In this document: one piece after another, positions 1 through 11,879 of the stretch
Layout: every line of letters starts with the position of its first letter
Position numbering within the stretch: the stretch's first letter is position 1
Assembly (NCBI GenBank): GCA_017607445.1
Contig: JAEVHH010000002.1
Location: 1-64,000 of the forward strand
Direction: 5' to 3'
Source of the DNA: Histoplasma ohiense
Taxonomy: Eukaryota > Ascomycota > Eurotiomycetes > Onygenales > Ajellomycetaceae
DNA: 64,000 nt
Notes under the pieces: model-generated
Database searches by the model: none
What the model was told of the DNA's origin: nothing
The model's input: the letters and a program-made list of their open reading frames with translations, nothing else
Translations under genes and position numbers: made by a program

Positions 1-126
1 CCTAACCCTAACCCTAACCCTAACCCTAACCCTAACCCTAACCCTAACCCTAACCCTAACCCTAACCCTAACCCTAACCCTAACCCTAACCCTAACCCTA
101 ACCCTAACCCTAACCCTAACCCTAAC
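1..126. repeat. Telomere, 21 perfect CCTAAC repeats
   Basis: The first 126 bases are uninterrupted copies of the hexamer CCTAAC, the C-rich strand of a TTAGGG telomere running outward to the left. This makes base 1 a chromosome end, or at least the end of the assembled telomere. The perfect phase ends at 126, where the degenerate tract begins without a break in hexamer register. Confidence 0.98.
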
Positions 127-2035
127 TCTAACTCTTACTCTCACTCTTACTTTCACTCTTACTTTCACTCTTATTTTTATTCTCACTTTCATTTTCACTT
201 TAATTCTCACTCTCACTCTCATTCTCATTTTTATTTTCATTTTTACTTTCATTTTTACTCTTATTCTCATTTTCATTTTCATTTTCACTCTTATTTTCAT
301 TTTCATTTTCATTCTTATTTTTATTTTTATTTTCACTTTTATTCTCATTCTTATTCTCACTTTCATTTTCACTCTTATTCTCACTTTCACTTTTATTCTC
401 ATTCTCACTCTCATTTTCACTCTTATTTTCACTTTTATTCTAACTCTAATTCTCATTCTCATTCTTATTCTTATTCTCATTTTCATTTTTATTTTCATTC
501 TTACTCTTATTCTTACTCTTATTCTTATTTTTACTTTTATTCTCACTCTCATTTTCATTCTCACTTTTATTTTTATTTTCACTTTCACTTTCATTTTTAT
601 TCTCACTTTTATTTTCACTTTTATTCTCATTTTTACTTTCATTCTCATTCTCACTTTTACTTTCACTCTCACTTTCATTTTTATTTTAACTCTAATTCTC
701 ACTTTCACTTTTATTCTCACTTTCATTTTTACTCTCACTTTCATTTTCACTTTTATTCTCACTTTTATTCTAACTTTCACTCTTATTCTCACTCTCATTT
801 TCACTCTCATTTTCACTCTTATTCTAACTCTAATTTTTACTTTTATTTTTATTCTCACTTTCATTTTTATTTTTACTCTCACTCTTATTTTTATTTTTAT
901 TTTTATTCTAACTTTCATTTTTATTCTCACTCTTACTCTCACTTTCATTTTCATTCTCATTCTCACTCTTATTTTCACTTTCATTTTTACTCTCATTTTC
1001 ACTTTCATTCTCACTTTCATTTTCATTCTCACTTTTATTTTTATTTTCATTTTTATTCTCACTTTTACTATAATTCTCATTCTCATTCTCATTTTTATTC
1101 TAACTCTAACTCTTATTTTTATTCTCATTCTCATTCTCACTCTCACTCTCACTCTAATTCTCACTCTCATTTTCATTTTCATTTATATTTTAATTTTTAT
1201 TTTTAATTTTAATTTTATTTTTATTTTTATTTTCATTTTTATTTTTATTCTTATCTATATTTTCATTTTCATTTTTATTTCAATTCATATTTTAATTTTT
1301 AATTTTATTTTTAATTTTATTTTCATTTACTTTCACTTTTATTTTTATTTTTATTTTTACTTTTATTTTTATTTTCATTTTTATTTTATTTATTTCTTCA
1401 ATTTTTATTTTTATTCTCATTTTTACTTTTATTTTTATTTTTATTTTAATTTTTAATTTTTAATTTTAATTTTAATTTTAATTTTAATTTTAATTTTAAT
1501 TTTAATTTTAATTTTAATTTTTATTTTAATTTTTATTTTCATTTTTATTTTATTTATTATTTCAATTTTTATTTTTATTTTTATTTTTCTTTTCATTTTT
1601 ACTTTATTTATTATTTTAATTTTTATTTTTATTTTTATTTTTATTTTTATTCTTTTTTTTTTTCTTTTCTCTCTTTATTTATTAACTTTATTTATTACTT
1701 CAATTTTAATTTTTATTTTTATTTTCATTTTCATTTATTTTTACTTTTAATTTTAACTTTAATTTTTATTTTTATTTTCATTTTTATTTTTATTTTTATT
1801 TTTATATTTTTATTATTTTAATTTTAATTTTTATTTTTATTTTTATTTTATTTATTACTTCAATTTTTATTTTTATTTTTATTTTTCTTTTTATTTTTAC
1901 TTTATTTATTATTTTAATTTTAATTTTTATTTTTATTTTCATTCTCATTTTTATTTTTATTTTTTTTTTCTTTTATTTTTATTTTTTATTACTTCATTTT
2001 TAATTTTTATTTTTATTTTTATTTTTATTTATACT

Positions 2036-2066
<31 letters not shown>

Positions 2067-2327
2067 TATTTTCATTTTCATTTTCATTTTTATTTTTATT
2101 TTTACTTTAATTTTTACTCTAATTTTTATTTTCATTTTTACTTTTATTTTTATTTTTACTTTAATTTTTAATTTTTATTTTTATTTTCATTTTTATTCTC
2201 ATTTTTATTTTTCTTTTCCTTTTTCTTTTCATTTTTATTTTATTTATTATTTTAATTTTAATTTTTATTTTTATTTTCATTCTCATTCTCATTTTTATTT
2301 TTATTTTTATTTTTATTTTTATTTTTA

Positions 2328-2358
<31 letters not shown>

Positions 2359-2659
2359 TATTATTTCAATTTTAATTTTAATTTTTATTTTCATACTAAT
2401 TTTTATTTTTATTTTTATTTTTATTTTCATTTTCATTTTTATTTTAATTTTTACTTTAATTTTTATTTTTATTTTTATTTTTATTTTTACTTTAATTCTT
2501 ACTCTAATTTTTATTTTCATTTTTACTTTTATTTTTATTTTTACTCTAATTTTTATTTTTTATTTTTATTTTCATTTTTATTTTAATTTTTATTTTCATT
2601 TTTATTCTCACTCTCACTTTTATTTTTATTTTTATTATAATTTTTATTTTTTATAAACA
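127..2659. repeat. Degenerate telomere-like hexamer tract without G
   Basis: About 2.5 kb of hexamer-periodic sequence in which the telomeric unit has drifted to forms such as TCTAAC, TCTTAC, TCTCAC, TTTCAT and TTTTAT. The drift toward T increases away from the telomere. I see no G on the plus strand from base 1 to base 2659, so the strand is pure C/T/A. The lysine/isoleucine-rich reading frame on the minus strand at 2161-2520 is a by-product of the hexamer and is not annotated as a gene. Confidence 0.9.
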
Positions 2660-2663
2660 GTGA

Positions 2664-2687
2664 TTAGAGTTAGAATTAGAGTTAAAT
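2664..2687. repeat. Short inverted degenerate telomere repeat
   Basis: Four consecutive hexamers, TTAGAG, TTAGAA, TTAGAG and TTAAAT, resemble TTAGGG read in the opposite orientation to the terminal tract. They sit exactly where the G-free tract ends. The sequence is short and AT-rich, so chance similarity is possible. Confidence 0.4.
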
Positions 2688-2775
2688 CTTCAAAAAAAAA
2701 CAAATTCTTTTTATTTTACTGTATTCAATTTCTAGCAATCAAATAATTCATCAATTCTATTTCATTAAATAATTA

Positions 2776-3308
2776 TGTAACAGACATACTTTGATTAATG
2801 ATCTAGCACTATTCTAATACAGATTACAAATTGATTAAGAAAAGAAAGAGAAAAGAAATCAGAAGAAAAAATCATACAAAAAGAGTTTTTATAAAGAGAA
2901 ATTTGAAATAAAAGAATATCAGAAGCTGCTTCACAGTGAAATGCAGAGTAGAAAAACATTAAAAGATATATATAGAAATCATTAAAAATTATACAAACAC
3001 AGAATATGAAATAGAGAAATCATCAAAAATTATATAGAAGAATTATTAGAGACTATATAAATGTGAAATACAGAGTAAAAAAATGTTAGAAGCTACACAG
3101 AAGAATTATTAGAGACTATATAAATATAAAATATAAAATGAAAGAATATTAAAAACTACACAGAAAAATTGTTAGAAACTATATAAATACAGAGTATAAA
3201 GCAGAAAAACATCAAGAATTACATAAAATTATAATAGTCAGAAATAAGCAAATGCAGAAGAAGAGTTGATTGTATAAATTAATTACTAATAAATATTAAT
3301 CTATCATA
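2776..3308 (-). repeat. 3' LTR of F1 copy 1
   Basis: It begins TGTAACAGACAT and ends CTATCATA on the plus strand. These are decayed forms of the inverted ends TGTAACGGGCGT and CCCGTCACA seen in intact F1 LTRs read on this strand. It is 533 bp against 597-598 bp for better-preserved copies; the difference falls in the internal tandem units. Confidence 0.85.
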
Positions 3309-3319
3309 TTATCCTTCTC

Positions 3320-6300
3320 TATCAAAGTGAGTGAGAACTTATAGATGTTGAAAGTGATGATATTCTTCAAAGCAGACACAGATTCTCAGATCAGACAATC
3401 ATATTCTACTCATTTAATAAAATATTTATAACAGTAGTAATTGATTCTATCATCAAGAATTGCTTCAATTTCTCACTCAAGTTCATTATCTTCTTCTACA
3501 ATAATAGATAATTGTTAATCAGAGATTCTCTGTGAGAGGAATGAATTCTCAGCTGTGGATTGAAGCAGGTTTATATGAAAGATATTATGAATGTCAGATA
3601 AAGTGTTGAGTCAATAATTGTGTGTATCTAGCACTTTCTTCATCATATATTTGATATGATAGTAATCTAGTATATATAAAAGATGATCTGTTTTTATATT
3701 TTTAAGATTCAGTCAGACTTTGTCTTCTATATAATATTGAGTTGCAGAATTTTTTCTAATGTTTATTTGATTTTTATAATTTTGCTGAACACTGATTATT
3801 GAAGTTTCTGCTTATTTATAAGCTTTCTTCAACTTGCTCACAATGTTCTCTGCTGTCTGTATAAGACTGCAGATGTACACAGTTTCTCAGAGAGTTTCAG
3901 AGAAGTTCAGAACCTCTAAATTATATCTATATAGAAGAAAAAATGAGCTTACATCTGTTGTAGCAGAATCTCAACTGTTAATCACAATCTCAGCATACAG
4001 CAGCAGATTGCTTCAGTTGTTTTGTATATAATTGCAGAATTTACAGAGAATATTCTTTATCATTTATATTATTATCTCAGTAGCTTCATCAGTCTCTGAA
4101 TGATACACTGTTGATAACTTTCATTCAATTCTTAGCAATTGATATACACAGACTCAGAGTGCACTGACAAATTGACTGCCTCTATCTGATATAATGAATG
4201 AAGACAGACTGTGTATATGATAGAACAGACTTCTGATGAAGATATCTACAACTATTTCAACATTCATCTTATTATAGAACTATAGTATTACACTTTTACT
4301 GAGTTGATTGATAATGACTAGAATGCTAATAGAATCTCCAATCTCAGACAAGAAAACTGCAAAATCAATAGCTATATCACATTAAATTCAGTTGAAGATA
4401 GATAGAAGCTTCAGCATCTTTTTTCAACATTCACATTATATCATCACTGAGTCACAGCAATCACAGTTGTGTACAAACTGATGTATATCTTTCAATATAT
4501 CTGATCAGTAGAATTTTCAGACAATAATATTGTACATGATTTTGCATTCTGAGTGCTCAATTATCAATAAGTTATGAATTTCTTGTATGATCTGTGTTTG
4601 TAGAGATTCTGAATCAGAGATTTATCATCTATTTCAAAAGTATAAACAGTTATTATTATCAATTGAATATACTGAGATATCTGTTTTTGAATATACATCT
4701 GCAGAGAATCAGAATGCTTTGCTTTATACAGCTTCTGCAGTTTGTTGTCAGAATTCATCTGCTTCTGCTACTAGTTTTCATTATTCTTCAAGTAAAAGTT
4801 CTTGAGCTCAGAACTGATTGATATATATATAGAGTTCATCTGATTGTGTAGAACTTTCTATAATTGCATAGTCAATTAATCAATGCTCTCAATGTTTCTA
4901 TCTGTCATTCAAATCATCAGATGGTATATTTTGTTTTTAATGAGACAGAGTATTTACAAAAATATTCTCTACTTCAAATCAATAACAAATTGTGAATAAA
5001 AAACAGCTAAGAAACAATGATCAATACATATATCTTTCAGTGAGTTTATAAATGATTGTGAAGTACTTTAAGTTCTTATAATCAGTAACAATCTCAAACT
5101 TCTCAATGTTTATAAGTTCAGACTTTTATTCTTCAAGATATTATATAATCACTAGAAGCTTCTTGTTGTAGATCTTATAGTTGCATTCAGCAGACAACAT
5201 CTTTTTCAAGATGAAGATATAAGATTATAGAATATTTTTATTATCATATTACATCAATGTTTCATCTACTACATAATCTGAGACATCTGTTTCAAGAATC
5301 ATATGCTTATTCAGATCAAATGATTGCAGTATTGAAGTATTTGTGAATATACACTTCAGCTTTTTGAATGCTGCATTCACTTCATCAGTTCATTGAAATA
5401 CAGCATCTTTTCAGATCAGATTCATCAGTGATTGTACAATATCAGAGAAGTCTTTGATAAATCTTCAGTAGAAGTTAACAAATTCTAGAAAGCTTCTAAT
5501 TTCTTTTATCAAGACTGATATTTCTCAGTTGAGAATTGCTTCCATCTTCTTAGAATTCATACATACATCTTTTTCAGCTTTAATGATGAATTCTAGATAG
5601 ATTATAGACTTAGTCTCAAAGTCACATTTATCAATATTCATTTGCAGTTCAGCTTTTCATAGATAATCAAGCACTTGTTATATATACTTGCAATACTCAG
5701 TAAATGATTCATCAATGAAGATCAGAATATCATTTATATACACTGAGGCAATCTCATCAAGCAAGTCTTATAGAGCTCAGTTAATGTATTTCTGAAACAT
5801 ACTCAGAGCATTCACTAATTCAAAGAGAGTCACTGTTCATTCATATAATTCATAACATGTACAAAAGATAGTTAGCTATTCATCATCTTCATTAATTCTT
5901 ATCTTGTAGAAGGCTGCAGAGATGTTAAGTTTCATAAATCATTTCACTTTTTCTATCTGTTTGAGTGTTTCATTGATGAGTGAGAGAAGGTATCAGTTCT
6001 TTCATATAATTTTGTTGAGTTCTCAATAGTCAATACAGAATTGTAAGTTTTCTTCTGATTTCTTTGCAAACAGTACAGATGCTGCAGCAGATGAGTTGCT
6101 AATATGAATGAAGTCTTTGTCTAGTAATTTATTGAGCATTTTTTGTAGAACAAGAAGCTCATTATGTGATATACTGTAGAGAGAATTTCAGAGTAATTGT
6201 GAATCTTTATTATCTTTCTTGATAAGTTCAATTGTATAATCTATACTGTGTTCTCAGTGAAAGAGAAGCTTTTCAGCTTCTTTTTTATCAAACACTTTTG

Positions 6301-6845
6301 TGAAATTTTTGTACAATTCAGATAGTTTTTTGCACAGTTTCTTGAAGTTCTTGAGTTCTAATTTCTCTAATGTTTTTTTGATATCTGTTATGCTAGCAGC
6401 AAACACTTGGACATTCTTCTTCTCATACATTTGATGAATTAGTAGTTTGTATACTTCCACTGATATCTGAATGAAATCAGCAGTTCTATCAATATCTTTC
6501 TTATAAACACAGTCATTTTCTGAGAAAATAAGACAGTGATTGTGTGTGTTCAACAAGGTTTCAAATTCTGTGAGTCATGATAGATCAAGCATTAAATTGT
6601 ACTCAAGACTTTGTATTTTATATATATATACATTTTTTTTCTTGTGTTCTTCTACATCAACATTAAATCTTATCATGTTGTAGAAGGCAGATCCTCTGAG
6701 ATCATCAAATTCACTGAGTTTATATAGTTTGAAAAAGAAGATATACTGAAGTTTATACTTCTCAATCAGCTGAGTGTCTATAAGAGCATAATGAAGAAAA
6801 CCACTGTCTATCATTACTCATATATTAACTAGATTATTTACAATG
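3320..6845 (-). pseudogene. Decayed pol (protease-RT-RNase H-integrase) of F1 copy 1
   Basis: Conceptual minus-strand reading shows a retroviral-type polyprotein broken by many stops. The aspartic protease core has the active-site DSG at about 6797-6811. The RT catalytic box reads YIND instead of YxDD at about 5733, a G-to-A change. Next come the RT connection/RNase H region (about 5500-5100) and an integrase with a zinc-binding HHCC region and a core segment reading SDRGSQFVSALW near 4160. Many stops are TGA or TAG as expected from CGA, CAG or TGG by transition. The element is dead. Boundaries are approximate. Confidence 0.82.
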
Positions 6846-6927
6846 ATAGAGATTATAATTGCATCTGCTTGTATCTTCTACTCAAATCTTCAGCTAGCTT
6901 TCTACTTCTTAAGCTTTTATTCATATT

Positions 6928-7959
6928 TTAGAGTGAGAGCTCATCTTTTCTCTGTTCTTGCCTGTCTGTGAATGACACAGTGTTCACATGTGTGAGGGGT
7001 TTACTCAGAGTAATCACATTCAGACATTGATTTATGAAGTGCTCTGACTTGTCACAGTGTATGCAGACTTCTCTGACAATTTGATCAGTGATATTCTTCT
7101 CTGAGACATTGAAGACTCTCAAGCAACTTGTGTTTATATGTGAGACTCAGTTCATTGATTCTGATTCAGAGATGAGAAATGCTGCAAAGCAGTTCAGAGT
7201 ATACACATTTGTTCAACAGAATTCTCTGCAATTTTGAAACATGCAGAACTGAAATAGATCATTGTTCAATAGACAAAAATCAGTACAGAATTCACTGTAT
7301 ATTGAGAGCTTCAGACACTCTATACTTCAGTTATACAACTGAAAGTTCAAATTCTTGAACAATATATTGATCTTGACAGTGTCATTTCAGTCTTGCTCAT
7401 CTGCTTCTAGAAGTTTGTGATTGAATTCAGAAAGATAAATTGTCAACACAACATTTATCTGATAAGTCTGATTAAGTCAGTTCAATATCTTGACTTAAAG
7501 TGTAGAATTGAGAAAGAGAGAGTTGAGTTGTTGAAAGACTAGCTCTGACATATGCTGATGATTCTGACAATGACTTATTCAGAGTTGCAATTTTACTAAT
7601 ATATCATCATTCAATCTGCTATGAATATATCATACTTGATTGAATAGTGAGTCTATTGCTTGTTCATCAATGTTCAATTTGACATTCACTTTTGACTTTC
7701 ACACAAGATAGAATGCTAGATCTTTTTTGTATTTATCAAGAATTGAAAGCTTCTCTCTTGAGAGCTTTTCTTGAAATGTGAGTGTAGAAGAAATGGTGAA
7801 TGTGAAAGTGTTTATCTCAGCAAATCATTGTTGCAATTCAGTTATCTGTAGTGTCTACTGCTGAAGAATACTTCATAGATCTAAGTTATCATCCACTGCA
7901 TTCAAATGCAGTGAATGTTTGTAGAATTGTTCATAGTTCATTTCAATGTCTAAGAATAT
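6928..7959 (-). pseudogene. Decayed gag with CCHC zinc knuckle, F1 copy 1
   Basis: This is a 344-codon frame running from the position that aligns with the gag ATG of the intact copy (63767) to a TAA at 6928. The start codon itself has changed to ATA (plus-strand TAT at 7957-7959). Near the C-terminus is a knuckle CIHCDKSEHFINQC, matching C-x2-C-x4-H-x4-C, as in nucleocapsid domains. F1 copy 2 has a gag of exactly the same length. Internal nonsense changes are present. The protease frame begins downstream in the -1 frame. Confidence 0.82.
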
Positions 7960-8291
7960 GTAATAAGAATAAAAAAAAAAAAAGAAATATTTGTAGACAT
8001 TTGATTCTCTCACAGACACTATTCACAGTGTTGCAGTGCTAAGCTTTGTCAAGCTTCTTCATAAACACTATTCACAGCATTACAGTTCATAGACACTTGA
8101 GTCTTGTAGAATATAATTGATTGTATTTCAGATATTTAGATATGACAGTCTATATAACTAACAATAGAGACACTCAGACTTATGAGAAATCTCTTATAAT
8201 AACTAGACACTCAGATCTGTAAACAATACACTCAGATGTAAGAATTAATAATGAGACACTCAGATTTTAAACACAGAAGAATCAATTGTAA
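7960..8291 (-). other. Untranslated leader of F1 copy 1
   Basis: It aligns with the leader of the intact F1 element (63419-63766) with CpG lost throughout. The repeated motif GCCCGAGTGC of the intact leader survives as decayed forms such as ACACTCAGA. Confidence 0.7.
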
Positions 8292-8801
8292 TAATCTAGC
8301 ACTATTCTAATACAGATTATAAATTGATTAAAAAAAGAAAAAGAAAAGAAATCAGAAGAAAAGATTGTACAAAGAGGGTTTTTATAGAGAAAAGTTCAGA
8401 GTGAAAGAATATCAGAAGCTACTTCACAGTCTAACACAGAGCAGAAGAACATTAAGAAATATATATAAAAATTATTAGAAACTATACAAATGCAGAGTGT
8501 GAAATGAAGGAATTATCAAGAGCTACATGAAAGAATTGTTAGAGACTATATAAGTGTGGAATATAAAGCAGAAGAACATTAGAAGCTATACAGAAGAATT
8601 ATTAGAGACTATATAAATGCAGAGCACAAAGCAGAAGAACATTAAGAGTTACACAGAAGAATCATTAAAAATTATATAAATGTAAAATATAAAATAAAAG
8701 AATATCAACAGTTACATGAGATCACAACAGTCAGAAACAAGCAAATGCAGAAGAGAAGTTGATTGCATAAGTTAATTACTAATAGATACTAACTCATTAC
8801 A
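8292..8801 (-). repeat. 5' LTR of F1 copy 1
   Basis: It matches other F1 LTRs from the segment AATCTAGCACTATTC to the terminal CATTACA. About 27 bp at the leader-side end, including TGTAAC, are missing compared with 35327-35924, so the left limit is approximate. Confidence 0.78.
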
Positions 8802-9600
8802 AATTGATAATATTATATATATATAGACTGACTGTGTGATCATATATAAAACTGAGACTAAATATAAGATAAAATAGTTTTATTAATAAAATATAATTGT
8901 TTTGAAGAAGAATAAATATTCAGTCTGAAAAAAAAAAACATCAACATTCTTTTATTAAAAAAAATAATATATATATTATATATACAGAGTTAGACTATAA
9001 CTATCACATTTATCTTCATTTTCAATAGTATTATCAATATTATTATCAAAGTTATTGTAAGTAGATGAGAGATCTGCAAGTATATTCATATCAATATATC
9101 AATAATAATCTTCAAAAAAAAAAGTAGAATATAATGCAGTGAAAGATATAATAAACTGTAAAAGTCAATATATATAAAACTCAAATCAGTACTAAATTGT
9201 TGTAGTATCAGAAGAATAATATGAAAATGATGAGAGTTATTGAAAATATTCTGTATAACAATTGCAATTTCTGAAACAGTAGATAGATTCTCTCAGCAAT
9301 GATTATTATCTATTTTCAATTATATAATAGAGTTCAAATCAATATATACAGCATGTATATATATATGTATTGATTTAGCATTTCAGAGAAGACACAGACA
9401 ATGTCTGCACTTCAAAAGCCTTTCAAAAAATATGAGAATATACTACACTGAAGAAATCTCTATATATACAGTAATAATAGACACAGAATTCAGATAACAA
9501 CTTTTGAGAAGATTTAGTTTATATAGACTATTCATTCACTTCTGATCTGATATATAATCATTTATGATAGAGATAATCAAAGCACACAAGTGTTATGACA

Positions 9601-9714
9601 GAGCAATTGCTTGCAGAGAGCAGTGGCAGAGCAATTGCTTGTAGTGAATAGTAGCAGAGTAATTACTCACAGAGAGCAGCAGCAGAGTGATTGCTTGCAG
9701 AGAGAGCAGAGACA
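9601..9714. repeat. Four-unit 28-bp tandem repeat
   Basis: Three units of 28 bp and one of 30 bp begin GAGCAATTGCTTGCAGAGAG or a variant. Differences between units are mainly transitions. Confidence 0.75.
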
Positions 9715-10668
9715 GAGTGAAGACAGAGCAGAGATAGAATGAATATATACAGCAGAACTGTCTTATAATATCTTTTATATAGACTGATAAAATTGAATAA
9801 AAGAATTAATTTTAGAAATATTAGCAATCAATAATATAATAGAAAAATATAGAAAAGTAAATAAATAAACAGTAAATAATATAATACAAATATAATTAAA
9901 TATATTAGAATGTATGATAAAATTTATATTTATATAAAACAGATATTTTCATCTGATTTAAACTTTAACAACTCTTACAGATTATAGAATTTTCTCTGTA
10001 TTTGAAATAATATCAAATCATCAATAATCAAATAATCAAAATATGAATTCTATTTATATTTAAAAGATATAAATATCAGAACAGAGTTGTAGTTTTAAAT
10101 ATATCTATAAAAATATTTTATATCAGTTGTATTATTATTAAAAAGTTTATATAGCTCTAATGAAAATTCTCTGACAGATAACAGTCTCACAGCATCTTTT
10201 ATACAGTATATGAAAAATATTGAAAATGTTTTTAATAATTTATTTACACATTTATTAATTCAATATTTAGCTCTGCAGAGAGAGCAGTAGACATTCATTT
10301 AATCAAAATTAAATAATTGACAATGATAAATATAAAAAGTGAAAGTCACAGAGAATAGATTAATAACTGTAAATAATTAAAGAATTAACAACTGATTCAG
10401 AAATAGTTGAATCAATTTAAAAATTAAAATCATTAAAAATCAACTGATTCAGTAAATTTATATATATATAATCAGTAAACTCATCTACTGCAGAATCTGC
10501 AGTAGCAGTTGTCAAATAATAATATTTAATATTATAGATATATTTATAATTGAGAGTTCAGCAGTCAATACAGTTCTTGAAAATATAAATAACAGTGTAA
10601 AATAAATGAGATAGATAATTTTCACAGTATATATCACAGTGTAACAACTCAACTGTGAGAATTGATGA

Positions 10669-10913
10669 CAGTGTAAAAAATGAATAGTAGAAAATAGTAA
10701 ATAGTATAGTGAATGATAATAATAATAGTAAATCTAGTAGTAATAATAGTAGCTAATTACTAAAAAGAAAAAAAGAAAGAGAAGAATATATACAAAATAT
10801 ATATATTTATATATATATACATATAAAAATAGCAATAACAAGAATATAATGAAAAGAAATAAAAATAAACAAAGAGAATATAATAAGAAAATAATAAATA
10901 AATGTATTATATC
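10669..10913. repeat. 245-bp block, left copy
   Basis: It matches 14247-14491 along its whole length without an obvious indel. It starts CAGTGTAAAAAATGAATAG and contains a TA-rich stretch and an A/G-rich end. The left copy is the more decayed (more A and T). Confidence 0.75.
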
Positions 10914-11227
10914 AATTTATTATGAGTTAAGTATAGAAACAACTATATCTCTCAATGATAGATGAAAGATTTGAATTGAATATATCTCATATATATAATA
11001 CTGAATTTGATAGTATGTAGAGTATATACAGAATAATGCATTGAATTGAGACTGTTCAAATATACTAAAAAAATGAAAATCTCAACACACTGAGCAGAGA
11101 CATATAAAATGAGTATATTAATGAATATATATAGATTATAATAAATATAGAGAAGAGTATAAAAGATATAAATATAATAAAAAATATCTATAAAGTAAAA
11201 AAATAAAGATTAATATTAGAGTTGTAT

Positions 11228-11616
11228 TATAATAGATTAATATCTGTTAGTAATTAATTTATACAATTAACTTTTTTTCTATATTTATTTATCATTTATA
11301 CAATCAATTTTTCTTTTGTATTTATTTATTTCTATTATTATATTCTATATTTATATAGTCTCTAACAATTCTTTTGTGTAATCTTTTCTATCTTATATTT
11401 CATATTTGTATAGTTCTAATAATTTTTCATATAATTCATAATATTCTTCTATTCTGTATTCACTGTGAGACAGTTTTTTTCACTTTGATTTTCTCTTTAT
11501 AAAAATTCTCTTTATATAATTTTTTCTTTTGATTTCTTTTCTTTTTCTTTTTTTAATCAATTCATAATCTGTATTTAGAATAGTGCTAGATTGTTAATTG
11601 AAGTATGTCTGTTATA
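11228..11616 (+). repeat. Solo F1 LTR, decayed and internally shortened
   Basis: In plus orientation, the ends TATAATAGATTAATATCTG and GTATGTCTGTTATA are decayed forms of the intact F1 LTR ends at 62822 and 63418. It is 389 bp because several internal tandem units are missing. No element body lies on either side, so it is a solo LTR. The 260 bp that follow (11617-11879) hold nothing recognisable. Confidence 0.72.
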
Positions 11617-11879
11617 TATACAGAGAGTCATTCAATTCATTCATGAATTTAATGAGATTTATATAATATTATATAAGATTATATTACAGTATTTTTTTCA
11701 GAGAAAAAATTGATTTTTCTATAATATAAAAAGAGAATTTATATATTCTATAATCTCAATATCTAATCATTAAATCTGAATTTTTTGAATATATTATTAT
11801 ATTATCTTTTATATTTTAATTTTTGTAGAGTTTTAAAAATTTTTTATAATATAAATAATTAATTTTTATACTACTATTT

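Larger units (their letters stand above)
2776..8801 (-). mobile_element. Full-length decayed Ty3/gypsy LTR retrotransposon, family F1 copy 1
   Basis: A 6.0-kb element on the minus strand with LTRs at 2776-3308 and 8292-8801 that match the intact LTR at 62822-63418. Going leftward from the right LTR come leader, gag with CCHC knuckle, protease, reverse transcriptase, RNase H and integrase, which is the Ty3/gypsy order. A purine-rich stretch on the minus strand just before 3308 fits a polypurine tract. The flanking pentamers AATTA (2771-2775) and AATTG (8802-8806) differ by one transition and may be the target duplication. All frames are full of stops and CpG is almost absent. Confidence 0.9.
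8802..11227. other. AT-rich gene-free DNA
   Basis: There is no coding region I can support in this 2.4-kb stretch. It holds a short match at about 8826-8865 to one end of the hAT-like element at 44123, a four-unit tandem repeat at 9601-9714, and the first copy of a 245-bp block at 10669-10913. The rest is AT-rich sequence with no recognisable origin. Confidence 0.6.

Noticed and set aside
2161..2520. 119-codon Lys/Ile-rich frame on the minus strand
   Set aside because: It is a by-product of the degenerate hexamer tract, with no start context or domain.
8824..8930. Possible 105-bp inverted-repeat element starting TAGACTGACTG
   Set aside because: It resembles the hAT-like end for about 40 bp, but the opposite end matches over only about 8 bp and no target duplication is seen.
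9601..9714. CRISPR-like spaced repeats
   Set aside because: Units are directly tandem with no unique spacers, and the context is eukaryotic.
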